The notes beneath the pieces are model-generated. The model was not told the DNA's origin, ran no database searches, and saw nothing but the letters and a program-made list of their open reading frames with translations. The position numbers were made by a program, and so were the translations under genes. Of a stretch of 64,000 bases of DNA, positions 29,347-37,588 are shown piece after piece. Position 1 is the stretch's first letter; the number at the start of each line of letters is the position of its first letter. The stretch lies in contig NZ_LT607752.1 of the NCBI RefSeq assembly GCF_900090265.1, forward strand, positions 1,116,001 to 1,180,000, given 5' to 3'. Source of the DNA: Micromonospora rifamycinica. GTDB lineage: Bacteria; Actinomycetota; Actinomycetes; Mycobacteriales; Micromonosporaceae.

Positions 29347-30216
29347 TCAGTCCACGCAGAGATGGTCGAAGGCGAACGGCGTACTCAGCTCGTCACGCCG
29401 GTTCCGCAGGGCACGGATCTGTCGGCGCAGCTCGTCCCGGTCGAGCAGGGTGGCGTCGTCGCACTCGACGTCGGCCAGCCGGTCGCCCACCGCCACGGCC
29501 GCGAGATCCTCGGCCAGCCGGCCGGGATCCACCCCGCAGTCAAGCCGGCTGCCGTGCACGGTGACCCGTTCCACCAGGCACCGGCCGGGCCGCACCTCGA
29601 CCCAGCTCCAGCCCTCGGCCACCGCACCGTGCCAGCGCACGTGCAGTCCGCGCACGATCGGGTCACTGAGCCGCCGCGACACGTACGCCTCGACGGCCGC
29701 CGCCCGGGACAGCGCGCCGAGATCGTTGACCGGGCCGGTGCGCCCGTCCGGCAGCCGGCCGACGATGTCGCGGTAGTCGACCCGGGCGTCGTCCGGCTCG
29801 TCCGGGGCCGCACCGGCGGTGTAGGCACGCGCGTCGACCAGGTACGTGACGATCCGGCGGCCGTGTCCGGCGGCCCGCAGCGTCGGCGAGCCGATCCGTA
29901 GCACCGGCAGGCCCACCGCCGCGCACACCGCCGCGCACGTCCGCTCGGCCCGCTGCCGCGCCGAACCGGCCGCCGCGACGGGGCCGACGGTCAGGGCGAA
30001 CAACGGGACACCGGTGCCGGCGGCGCAGACGACGTGGTCGAACTCCTCCCGCACGGCCGAACTCCACTGGTGCCCGGTGACCCCGGCCGGCCGCCGCGCC
30101 ACCAGGTCACCGAGCCGACGGGGGCCGTACACCGCCTGCCCGGCCCGGACGACCAGCGGCGCGGCACCGGCCGGCACCGGCCGCAGCCGGGCGTCGTCGG
30201 TGGCGGTACGCGTCAT
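29347..30216 (-). CDS. Uncharacterised DUF2726-like protein
   Basis: 289 residues, no signal peptide or membrane helix. The segment EEFDHVVCAAGTGVPLFALT, followed by a Cys/Ala-rich helix and GLPVLRIGSPTL, resembles the core strand order of DUF2726 (a restriction-endonuclease-like fold). However, the usual acidic catalytic residues are not obvious, so activity is doubtful. The C-terminal half has a predicted basic/acidic alpha-beta region ending EFDHLCVD-like (AFDHLCVD). ATG at 30216. Divergent from the DICT-GGDEF gene. The family assignment is tentative. Confidence 0.5.
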   Translation of the reverse strand: MTRTATDDARLRPVPAGAAPLVVRAGQAVYGPRRLGDLVARRPAGVTGHQWSSAVREEFDHVVCAAGTGVPLFALTVGPVAAAGSARQRAERTCAAVCAAVGLPVLRIGSPTLRAAGHGRRIVTYLVDARAYTAGAAPDEPDDARVDYRDIVGRLPDGRTGPVNDLGALSRAAAVEAYVSRRLSDPIVRGLHVRWHGAVAEGWSWVEVRPGRCLVERVTVHGSRLDCGVDPGRLAEDLAAVAVGDRLADVECDDATLLDRDELRRQIRALRNRRDELSTPFAFDHLCVD

Positions 30217-30349
30217 CGTCGGTCGGTCCGTCCGTGCTGGGGAGGGTGACCGCAGGAGTCTAGGACGCCGGACCCGGTTCCCGCCTCGCCGGTACCGCCG
30301 GGACCGGGCGGCACGTGCGGGCACCGACCGGTGTCTCTACGCTCACGGG

Positions 30350-31459
30350 GTGCTGCACGACGGACCGGCCCCCCAACTGTTGACCAAACGGAGTCTCGTC
30401 ACGGTCTCCCACGCCATCGAGCGGTCGGCGCTGACCACCGCCGAGGACGGCCCGCTGGTGGTGATCGCCCTGTTCCAGCGGATGCCGTACTTCCTGCGGG
30501 AGCAGGAGCGCTACCGTCGGATCACCGCGGGCGCGGCGGTCACCGTGGTCGGGCTGGTCGGACAGACACCGCCGGAGCTGCCGCCCGGTGGGTACGCGGT
30601 GGCGCTGGCGGAGACCGAGGAGCTGGCCCAGGAGTGGAGCGTGGTCGCGTTGACCCCCCGGTTCGGGGCCAGCCTGGTGGCTCGGGACCAGCGGGCGGTG
30701 ACGGTCGCCGGCACCCTGGAGGAGGGGCGGCTCTTCTCCGGCCACTGGGGGTTCCGGCGGGACGAGGCGCTGCACGAGGTGATCCGGCTGCGGGCGCTGC
30801 TCGGCGACCGGCTGCCCCCGGCCGCGCTGACCGCGATCGACCAGGTGCTGCGCCGGGTCCTGGACCTGCCGGCGACCCCCGGCGAGAGCCGCGCCGAGGC
30901 GGCGCTGCGGCTGATGGCCGAGCGGGTCGACCGCGCCCACCACGGCGGGCCAGAACGGGCCGCCGTGGTGGAGGAGGGCGCGTCCGGCCTGGTCGACGAG
31001 GCGACGCTGCACCGCTGGACGGGGCGGGACGGGGTGACCGCCGCCGGCACCCTGCCGGTGGCGCTGATCGGGGTACGGGTCGGTGAGCCGGCCGGCGCCC
31101 CGGAGCGCTTCGGACGGCGCAGCGCGGCCCGGGAGGCGCAGGCGGTGATCGCCGCGTTGACCGCTCCGCTGCGCCCGGTCGACCGGGCGGTCCGCCTCGC
31201 CCCCGACGAGTACCTGCTGGTCCTGCCGTCGCTGAGCCGGCAGGAGGCGCTGGCGGTGGCCAGCCAGGTGCACACCTCGGTGGCCGGGCTGGCCCGGTCG
31301 TACCCGTTCGTGTCCTTCGCGGTGCACACGGCGGTCACGGTGACCGACCGACGGCCGCTGCCGGTGGCCGACGTCCGGCACGCCGTCGACTGGGCGGCCC
31401 GGGAGGGCGTCCCGGTGGCCACGGTCGCCCGGGAGGCCGTCGCGAGCGCCGTGCCCTGA
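30350..31459 (+). CDS. DICT sensory domain plus degenerate GGDEF protein
   Basis: 369 residues. The N-terminal DICT domain (TVSHAIERSALTT, LVVIALFQRMPYF, EQERYRRI, QEWSVVALTPRFGASLVARD) is found with diguanylate cyclases and two-component systems. A helical linker leads to a GGDEF-like domain in which the active-site motif is APDEY (RLAPDEYLLVLP) instead of GGDEF. It is probably inactive as a cyclase and may bind nucleotide or partners. The start is taken as GTG 30350. The ligand is unknown. Confidence 0.78.
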   Translation: MLHDGPAPQLLTKRSLVTVSHAIERSALTTAEDGPLVVIALFQRMPYFLREQERYRRITAGAAVTVVGLVGQTPPELPPGGYAVALAETEELAQEWSVVALTPRFGASLVARDQRAVTVAGTLEEGRLFSGHWGFRRDEALHEVIRLRALLGDRLPPAALTAIDQVLRRVLDLPATPGESRAEAALRLMAERVDRAHHGGPERAAVVEEGASGLVDEATLHRWTGRDGVTAAGTLPVALIGVRVGEPAGAPERFGRRSAAREAQAVIAALTAPLRPVDRAVRLAPDEYLLVLPSLSRQEALAVASQVHTSVAGLARSYPFVSFAVHTAVTVTDRRPLPVADVRHAVDWAAREGVPVATVAREAVASAVP

Positions 31460-31512
31460 GCGGGGGGGGGACACCGGGGTGGCCCCTCGGGGACGGGGCG
31501 GTGGGGGCGGAC

Positions 31513-32208
31513 TCAGGCCACCGGGGTCACTCCACCCGGCGTCCGGGCCGCCGCCTCGTCGTCCAGGTCGTACCCGATGGTGCTGGTGACCTGGACCACC
31601 CCGCTGACCTGGCCGGCGAGCTTCACCGCCAGCTCGGCGGCGGTCCGCCGGTCCAGCCGGCCGTCCAACCGCACCGCGCCGTCGCGGACCTGCACGGTGA
31701 CCAACCCGTCCCGGACCGCCAACACCCGCCGCAGCACCTCCTGCACCACGTCCTCGCGGATCTCGGCGTCGCTGCGCAGATGCACCCGGAGCAGGTCGCT
31801 GCGGGTGACGATGCCGACCAGCCGGCCCAGGTCGTCGAGGACCGGCAGCCGCTTGACCGCCTCCCGGTCCATCAGCCGGGCCGCCGCCGGCAGTGACGCC
31901 CCCGGGTGGGTGGTGACCGCCGGCGCGGTCATCAGCTCCCCCGCCAGCAGCGCCTCCGCCTTCTCCCGGGAGGCCCGGCGTCGCCGCCCGACGAAGACCC
32001 GCCGCTCCTCCTGCGCCCCGGAATGCTCCACCTTGTGCAGCAGGTCCGCCTCGGACACCACCCCCAGCACGCGCCGGAACCCGTCCACCACCGGCACCGC
32101 GCTGATGCCGCGCCGGACCAGCACGTCGACGATCGCCCGGTAGGGGGTCTCCTCCCCCACCGTGGCGACCTCCCGGGTCATCACGTCCTCCACCTGCCAC
32201 GTCCTCAT
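31513..32208 (-). CDS. CBS-pair and BON domain protein
   Basis: 231 residues. Two CBS motifs are present (VEDVMTREVATVGEETP...GISAVPVVDG and GELMTAPAVTTHPGA...KRLPVLDDLGRLVGIVTR), followed by a C-terminal BON domain (DGAVRLDGRLDRRTAAELA). CBS pairs bind adenine nucleotides. Similar stand-alone CBS proteins (such as Hrp1) belong to hypoxia regulons in actinobacteria. The start is ATG 32208 (5 bases after GGAGG) rather than the GTG at 32211. Divergent from a DoxX-like gene across a gap with two DosR-type boxes. Confidence 0.88.
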   Translation of the reverse strand: MRTWQVEDVMTREVATVGEETPYRAIVDVLVRRGISAVPVVDGFRRVLGVVSEADLLHKVEHSGAQEERRVFVGRRRRASREKAEALLAGELMTAPAVTTHPGASLPAAARLMDREAVKRLPVLDDLGRLVGIVTRSDLLRVHLRSDAEIREDVVQEVLRRVLAVRDGLVTVQVRDGAVRLDGRLDRRTAAELAVKLAGQVSGVVQVTSTIGYDLDDEAAARTPGGVTPVA

Positions 32209-32290
32209 CACGACCTCCTCGGGGCTCTCGCGACCGACGCTAGGGCCGGCCCCACCCGTCGGGGCAGAGGCGGACGGACCGGGGCCGGCG

Positions 32291-32304
32291 GGGCCGAAGG
32301 TCCC
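32291..32304. promoter_or_regulatory. Secondary DosR/DevR-like box
   Basis: GGGCCGAAGGTCCC matches 11 of 14 positions of GGGACTWWAGTCCC. It lies exactly 33 bp (about three helical turns) from the stronger box. Confidence 0.5.
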
Positions 32305-32323
32305 GCCCCGAGGCCGGTGCCGG

Positions 32324-32337
32324 GGGACTTAGGTCCC
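32324..32337. promoter_or_regulatory. DosR/DevR-like box
   Basis: GGGACTTAGGTCCC matches 13 of 14 positions of the DosR consensus core GGGACTWWAGTCCC. It lies between divergent CBS-BON and DoxX-like genes, both plausible members of a hypoxia/nitric-oxide regulon. Confidence 0.75.
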
Positions 32338-32441
32338 GCCCCGGCACGGACCGGTCGGCCCTGCCGGGACGGCCGCCGTCGGCGTGGAATGTAACTGCCA
32401 CCGGGAAGTGCGGTGCCAGGCAGAGAAGGGACGTGGAGACC

Positions 32442-32999
32442 ATGACCGCGACGATCGAGCGGAACACCACCGCCGGGACCATCGCACCGGTGGCGGGAAC
32501 CGAGACCACCCGGCAGCGGGCCGCCCGGTACGTCTGGGCCGGCACCCGGATCGCCCTCGGCTGGATCTTCCTCTGGGCGTTCCTGGACAAGCTGTTCGGC
32601 CTCGGTCACGAGACCGAGACGAAGAACGCCTGGATCAACGGCGGCAGCCCGACCAAGGGTTTCCTCGCCTTCGGCGCAAAGGGTCCGTTCCAGGGGCTCT
32701 ACCAAGACATCGCCGGCGCGGCCTGGGCCGACTGGCTGTTCATGATCGGCCTGGCCGGCATCGGGGTGGCCCTGCTGCTCGGCATCGGGATGCGGCTCGC
32801 CGCGGTCGCCGGTGGCCTGCTCATGGTGCTGATGTGGACCGCCGTCCTGCCTCCCGCGAACAACCCCTTCATGGACGACCACCTGATCTACGCCGCGGTG
32901 CTGGCCGGTCTCGCCCTGGTCGGCGCGGGGAACACCCTCGGTCTCGGCCGGGTCTGGGCCACGCTCCCGCTGGTGCGCCGGTTCGACTGGCTCAGGTGA
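32442..32999 (+). CDS. DoxX-like four-helix membrane protein
   Basis: 185 residues. The four hydrophobic segments start at TRIALGWIFLWAFLDKLF (DoxX-type first helix with a conserved Lys), WLFMIGLAGIGVALLLGIG, LAAVAGGLLMVLMWTAVL and LIYAAVLAGLALVGAG, joined by a long first outer loop. The function is unknown. ATG 32442 is preferred; a GTG at 32433 is in frame. Downstream of DosR-like boxes, it is a candidate for induction by oxygen limitation (inference). Confidence 0.82.
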   Translation: MTATIERNTTAGTIAPVAGTETTRQRAARYVWAGTRIALGWIFLWAFLDKLFGLGHETETKNAWINGGSPTKGFLAFGAKGPFQGLYQDIAGAAWADWLFMIGLAGIGVALLLGIGMRLAAVAGGLLMVLMWTAVLPPANNPFMDDHLIYAAVLAGLALVGAGNTLGLGRVWATLPLVRRFDWLR

Positions 33000-33004
33000 C
33001 CGAC

Positions 33005-33051
33005 CGCCCGGCGAGGGGCGCCACCTCGACGGTGGCGCCCCTCGCCGGGCG
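33005..33051 (+). terminator. Very stable terminator after the DoxX-like gene
   Basis: A 21-bp perfect stem with a 5-nt loop (TCGAC), five bases past the stop codon. It is one of the longest perfect stems in the window. Confidence 0.85.
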
Positions 33052-33160
33052 TCCGCCCCGGGTCGGGATTCCCGGCCCCGGGACCGCCGGGAATCGGCCC
33101 GTCACGATCGGGCAGGATCGACACCGACCGGACGATCGTGCGACGACGGAGGAGACAGCG

Positions 33161-33544
33161 ATGAACACGCCCCAGGCAGGCAAGCCGGAGATCGGTCCGA
33201 TCGAGGGCGCCCCGCCGGCCGACCTCGTGATCGAGGACCTCACGGTCGGCGACGGCCCCGAGGCCCAGCCGGGTCAGCTGGCCAACGTGCACTACGTCGG
33301 GGTGTCCCACTCCACCGGCCGTGAGTTCGACGCCTCCTGGAACCGGGGCGAGGCCTTCGAGTTCCCGCTCGGCGGCGGCCAGGTCATCGCCGGCTGGGAC
33401 CAGGGCGTGGTGGGCATGAAGGTCGGCGGCCGTCGCCGGCTCACCATCCCGCCGCACCTGGGCTACGGCAGCCGGGGCGCGGGCGGCGTCATCAAGCCGA
33501 ACGAGACCCTGGTCTTCGTCGTCGACCTGATCGGCGTCCGCTGA
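33161..33544 (+). CDS. FKBP-type peptidyl-prolyl isomerase
   Basis: 127 residues, a single FKBP domain with the usual signatures: VHYVGVSHSTGREFDASW, GGGQVIAGWDQGVVGMKVGGRRRLTIPPHLGYG and LVFVVDLIGV. No signal peptide is seen, so it is a cytosolic folding helper. The ATG at 33161 follows GGAGGAG. Monocistronic, flanked by hairpins. Confidence 0.94.
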   Translation: MNTPQAGKPEIGPIEGAPPADLVIEDLTVGDGPEAQPGQLANVHYVGVSHSTGREFDASWNRGEAFEFPLGGGQVIAGWDQGVVGMKVGGRRRLTIPPHLGYGSRGAGGVIKPNETLVFVVDLIGVR

Positions 33545-33548
33545 CCTG

Positions 33549-33584
33549 CGGTGGGGTCGCCGGCACCGCCCGGCGGCCCCACCG
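33549..33584. terminator. Bidirectional terminator hairpin
   Basis: Arms CGGTGGGG and CCCCACCG with an inner GCCG/CGGC pairing, between the convergent FKBP and STAS genes. Confidence 0.6.
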
Positions 33585-33630
33585 GCACGTCTACCGGACC
33601 CGGCGCGGGCCGGAGGCGGGATCGTGGCGG

Positions 33631-34002
33631 TCAGGCGCAGGCGGCCAGGGGGCGGTACGTGACCTCGACCGGGGCGTCGCCGTGCCGGACCGCGATGATC
33701 CGGTGCAGGCCGGTGGCCCGCAGCACCCGGGCGACCACCGGATCGGGGTCGACCACCACCAGCTCACCGCCGCGGGCCCGCACCCTGAGGTGGGCGGCGA
33801 CCAGAGCCCGCACCCCGGCGGCGGAGAGCACCTGCACGCCGGAGAGGTCGAGCCGGAGCACCGGACGGGCCGGTGCGGCCCAGAGCGCCGCCCGGAACGC
33901 GCCGACGGTGGCGATGTCGATCTCGCCGACCGCGCGCAGCTCGGCCACGTCGTCGGCCACCCTGAGCCGCACGTGGAAGCGGTCGTCCTCGCCCTGCGTC
34001 AT
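33631..34002 (-). CDS. STAS-domain protein (anti-sigma factor antagonist type)
   Basis: 123 residues with one STAS fold: VAELRAVGEIDIATVGAFRAAL, then LRLDLSGVQVLSAAGVRALVAAH, where the Ser of DLSGVQVLSAAG aligns with the phosphorylatable Ser of SpoIIAA/RsbV proteins. Likely part of a partner-switching pathway that releases a sigma factor. No kinase (RsbW-like) gene is adjacent. ATG at 34002. Confidence 0.85.
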   Translation of the reverse strand: MTQGEDDRFHVRLRVADDVAELRAVGEIDIATVGAFRAALWAAPARPVLRLDLSGVQVLSAAGVRALVAAHLRVRARGGELVVVDPDPVVARVLRATGLHRIIAVRHGDAPVEVTYRPLAACA

Positions 34003-34173
34003 GCCCCGAATCTAGCCCGTCCCCCCGACATTTCCGCCCTGCCCAGGGCGGGTCTCCGGGTAGTCCCAGGGTCGCCCCGGAGCCGACCCCTACTCCTCCT
34101 CAGGGTGGAGAGCCGCCGGCCACGCGCAGCCGCACCCGAGGAGCCCGTAAGGCGTACGGACCCCGGGCGGGAG

Positions 34174-34218
34174 GCGGTACGTCCGACCCACCGGTGACCG
34201 ACGGGCCGGACGTACCGC
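34174..34218 (-). terminator. Terminator after the L,D-transpeptidase gene
   Basis: 12-bp perfect inverted repeat GCGGTACGTCCG / CGGACGTACCGC with a 21-nt loop, 22 bases past the stop codon. Confidence 0.7.
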
Positions 34219-34240
34219 GATTCGTCCTCCCCGGCCGGTG

Positions 34241-35509
34241 TCAGCCGCCGCTGGGCGACGGCGCGGGCGACGAACCGCCGGCGACCGCCCCCGGGTGCGA
34301 CGGGCCGGTGGTGGGCGCCGGCTTCAGACCCGGCGGTACGGGCAGCGCGCTGCCCCGGGCGAACTCGGCCCAGCTGGTGTTCCAGGCCGTCCAGCCGTTG
34401 CCCGGCCGCAGCGGCACCTCGGTGCCCTTCACGGTGACCAGGTCGCCGACCTGGGTGACGCCCATCAGCCAGTCGGCGGCGGTGGACGAGACGTTGGCGC
34501 ACCCGTGCGAGACGTTGGTGTACCCCTGGTCCCCCTCCGACCAGGGCGCGGCGTGGATGAACTCGCCGCCCCAGGTGAGGCGCTGGGCGTCCTCGACGTC
34601 GACCACGTAGCCGCCGTCCGGCTCACCCCGGGTGTCGAACCGGGTCTGCTGGTGCTTCTCCATGATCACCATCTTGCCGCTGGAGCTCGGCGTGCTCGGC
34701 TTGCCCAGGCTGACCGGGATCCGGCGGACCAGCCGGCCGTCCTGGAAGACCGACATCTGCTTGGTGGCGTTGTCGATGTCCAGGGCCACCTGCCGGCCGA
34801 TCTTCGAGGTGGACCGCCGGTCGGCGTCGCCGACGTACTCCTTGCCGATCGGCAGCCCCTCCAGGGCGGACCGGACGCTGATCGTCGTCCCGCTGCGCCA
34901 GAAGTCCGGCGCGCGGTAGTACACCTGACTGCCGTCCTCCAGCCACGACCAGGTGCCCGGCTGCGGCGGATCGGTCTTCACGAACAATCGTCGCTGCACG
35001 GCGGCCCGGGCCTCGCGGGGAATTGCCGGTTCGAAAGCCACCGTCACCGGCATCGCGGTGCCGTACGTCTGGTTACCGGCGAAATAGAGCACACTGGTCA
35101 ACGCCTGCCGGTTCGTATTCGTCGCCGTGGTGAACGTGGTCCGCCCGACGGTCGTCCGGCCCGCGTCACCGGTCGCGGTCACCTCCGCGGTGTACGTCCG
35201 GCCGCCGGCCAGCGGGGCCGCCGGCACCCAGCTCGACCCGTCCTCCCTCGGCTCCCCGGCGACGGCCTTCCCCTTGTCGTCGGTGAGCTTCACGCTGGTC
35301 ACCCGCCCGCGCTGCACAACGGTGCCGATCTCGGCGCTGACCGGAACGTCCTTCGCCCGGTCGGCGGGCGTCACCGACACCGTGGGACCGGACGCCCCGC
35401 CGGTGGCCGCGCCGGCCGGCCGCTCCCGCTCGGCGGTGCACCCGCCGAGGGCCAACGGCGCGGCTGCGATGGTCACCGTCAGAAGCGTCAATCGCCGCCT
35501 CAGGTCCAT
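34241..35509 (-). CDS. L,D-transpeptidase lipoprotein
   Basis: 422 residues. A lipobox signal (LTVTIAAAPLALGGC, Cys23 lipidated) precedes two Ig-like domains (VSVTPADRAKDVPVSAEIG...; VTVAFEPAIPREARAAVQRR...) and the YkuD catalytic domain. That domain has the FIHAAPW and SHGCANVSS motifs, with the nucleophilic Cys in HGC. It makes 3-3 peptidoglycan cross-links outside the membrane, like mycobacterial LdtMt2. The C-terminal tail is Pro/Ser/Gly-rich. The ATG at 35509 follows GGGGGACGG. Confidence 0.93.
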   Translation of the reverse strand: MDLRRRLTLLTVTIAAAPLALGGCTAERERPAGAATGGASGPTVSVTPADRAKDVPVSAEIGTVVQRGRVTSVKLTDDKGKAVAGEPREDGSSWVPAAPLAGGRTYTAEVTATGDAGRTTVGRTTFTTATNTNRQALTSVLYFAGNQTYGTAMPVTVAFEPAIPREARAAVQRRLFVKTDPPQPGTWSWLEDGSQVYYRAPDFWRSGTTISVRSALEGLPIGKEYVGDADRRSTSKIGRQVALDIDNATKQMSVFQDGRLVRRIPVSLGKPSTPSSSGKMVIMEKHQQTRFDTRGEPDGGYVVDVEDAQRLTWGGEFIHAAPWSEGDQGYTNVSHGCANVSSTAADWLMGVTQVGDLVTVKGTEVPLRPGNGWTAWNTSWAEFARGSALPVPPGLKPAPTTGPSHPGAVAGGSSPAPSPSGG

Positions 35510-35684
35510 ATTCCGTCCCCCATTTCCAGTCCCCTTGGCCACATTCTGTACGGCGTTTCTCGGGCCGGGTCGTGCTTTTCGGGGAACCGGTCGGTCGACG
35601 CCGGGCATATGGACCCCGGCGATGTCGGACGGGGCGCAGTGGCACCGATGTCCGGGATCGCCCGTGCCGGGGCGGCACGGATCG

Positions 35685-37364
35685 TCAGTCCCAGTCCTGG
35701 TCACCGTGGTTGCGCAGCCAGCGTCCACCGACCGGCGGGGTGTCCAGCCGGAGCGCCGCCACCGCGTTGCCGGCCAGGTCGTTGTCCTCGACCCGGCAAC
35801 TGACACAACTGCCCCGGGCGGTGATCCAGAAACCGTGGGTCTGGGTGCGCTCGTCGTGGTTGTCCCAGATCCGGTTGCCCCGCACCGTCGCCCCGTCGAA
35901 CGCCGCGTCGATCGCGATGCCGGCCCGGGTCGGCGGCGCGGCCGGCAGCTCGTACGGGGTGCCCGGCAGCGGGGTGTCCCCGCTCCAGGCGGTGTAGGCG
36001 TCGGGGCGGACCGGGGCGAGGTGCAGCTCGGTGGCGGTGTTGGCGGCCACCACCGCGACCCGCTGGCCGACCCGCAGCACCTTGCCCCGGTGGCTGTCCG
36101 GCGCCCAGGTCGCCGAGCGGTCGACCAGGGAGCGTTCGGCGTAGCGGACCGACTCGCCGCCACCGCGGGACGCCTCCGCGCACTGCCGGCCGTTGTTGCG
36201 GATGCGGTTGTCGAGCAGCATCGCGTCGGTCATCGGGCGGTCCACCCGGACGGCGTCCAGGCCGTTGCCCCAGAACTCGTTGCTCTCCACCACCACGTCC
36301 TGCGCCGGGTGCGGGTAGCCCCGGCCGAGATCGTGCTGGTGGTAGCCGTACCCGCCGTTGTCGCTGATCCGGTTGCCGCGCACCGTGTACGGCCCCGGGG
36401 TGTTGCCCACGCTGACCCCGTCGCCCACGTTGCCGTCGATCACGCAGTCGGTGAGCAGGCCGCCCCGGCCGGCGACACCGGCGGTGCCGTTGCCCGAGAC
36501 GTCGTAGCCGGCCTCCAGGTTGCCGGTCATCGTGCAGCCGGTGACGATCAGCCCGTCGGCGCCCCAGTCGGAGATGCCGAACCGGTTGCCCTGGCTGTGG
36601 CAGCCCACGATCCGGTAGCCGCGCGGCGGCGTCCAGTAGTCCTTCTGGAGTTCGAGGAAGATGCCGTTGGTGCCGTTGGCCAGGGCGGTGCAGTTGGCGA
36701 TGGTGAGCCGCTCCATGTCGCCCCAACCGCCGATCCCGATGCCGATGCCCGCGCCGCCCATCTGCTCGCCGTTGTCCAGCCGGCCGCAGCCGACCACCAC
36801 CACCCCGTCGATCAGGGTGTCCTGGAGGAAGTCGCAGCCCAGCCCGCTCGCCCCGGTGTGGTGGATGTAGAGGTTGCGGAACACCCCGCGCACCACGTAC
36901 TGCAGGCCCAGGCCCTTGGCCAGGTAGTTGTACTCGGCCATGGCCACCCCGGAGCCGTCGATCTCGAAGTCGGCGAAGGTGCAGTCGGCGATGTGCCGGT
37001 CCCGGTCCGCGCCGTGTTGGAGCACCGTCCAGAACGCCAGCGGGGTCGGGTCGCTGCGGTTGCCCTCGTTGCTGAGCAGGAACCGGGTGGCGGCCGGACC
37101 GGCGCCGATCAGGGACACCCCGCTGCGCCACACCGTGCCGGCGTCCCGGATGGAGTAGATGCCCGGCGGGCACCAGATCACCCGGGCCCGCCCGTCGGCC
37201 GCGTATCCGGCACCGAGCCGGTCCACCAGGGCGGCCAGCGCCGGCTGGTCGTTGGTCACCCCGTCCCCGGTCAGGCCGTAGTCGTGGGCGTCGCACCACA
37301 GCGGCGCACCGGCGACGGGCGGACGGCGGTCCCGCAGGGCGACGGGCAGACCCTGGTACGGCAC
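35685..37364 (-). CDS. Right-handed parallel beta-helix protein
   Basis: 559 residues. It starts with a pectate-lyase-superfamily cap (WCDAHDYGLTGDGVTNDQPALAALVD), then many beta-helix coils with inward Asn ladders (GNRISDNGG, SNEFWGNGLDAV, DNRIRNNG, GNRIWDNHDE). No signal peptide, membrane helix or catalytic motif is recognisable. The GDGVTNDQPA cap also occurs in phage tail spikes and surface glycan lyases. The GTG at 37364 follows AGGAG. Substrate and location are unknown. The upstream gap carries four 20-bp-spaced repeats. Confidence 0.8.
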   Translation of the reverse strand: MPYQGLPVALRDRRPPVAGAPLWCDAHDYGLTGDGVTNDQPALAALVDRLGAGYAADGRARVIWCPPGIYSIRDAGTVWRSGVSLIGAGPAATRFLLSNEGNRSDPTPLAFWTVLQHGADRDRHIADCTFADFEIDGSGVAMAEYNYLAKGLGLQYVVRGVFRNLYIHHTGASGLGCDFLQDTLIDGVVVVGCGRLDNGEQMGGAGIGIGIGGWGDMERLTIANCTALANGTNGIFLELQKDYWTPPRGYRIVGCHSQGNRFGISDWGADGLIVTGCTMTGNLEAGYDVSGNGTAGVAGRGGLLTDCVIDGNVGDGVSVGNTPGPYTVRGNRISDNGGYGYHQHDLGRGYPHPAQDVVVESNEFWGNGLDAVRVDRPMTDAMLLDNRIRNNGRQCAEASRGGGESVRYAERSLVDRSATWAPDSHRGKVLRVGQRVAVVAANTATELHLAPVRPDAYTAWSGDTPLPGTPYELPAAPPTRAGIAIDAAFDGATVRGNRIWDNHDERTQTHGFWITARGSCVSCRVEDNDLAGNAVAALRLDTPPVGGRWLRNHGDQDWD

Positions 37365-37387
37365 GGGGAACTCCTCTCGGCGGCACG

Positions 37388-37457
37388 GCCACGACCGACC
37401 CGGTGCGGCCACGACCGGCACAGGGCCGCCACGACCGATGTGGCATGGCCACGACCG
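37388..37457. repeat. Four direct repeats with 20-bp period
   Basis: GCCACGACCG occurs at 37388, 37408, 37428 and 37448, exactly 20 bp apart, 24 to 93 bp upstream of the beta-helix gene start. The phase (about two helical turns) is what a cooperatively bound regulator would use. Confidence 0.8.
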
Positions 37458-37542
37458 ACGGCGGTTTCCCGGCCCGCCGACCGGAAAACCCCACCGCGAC
37501 CCGCCGGTCCGGACGAAGCGGACGAACGCCCGGCGCAACGAC

Positions 37543-37577
37543 GGAGCCGGCCACCCCGCCCAGGGGTGACCGGCTCC
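37543..37577 (-). terminator. Terminator after bkdC
   Basis: 15-bp stem with one mismatch (GGAGCCGG-CACCCC arms, 5-nt loop), 12 bases past the E2 stop codon. Confidence 0.72.
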
Positions 37578-37588
37578 GGGCGTACCGC

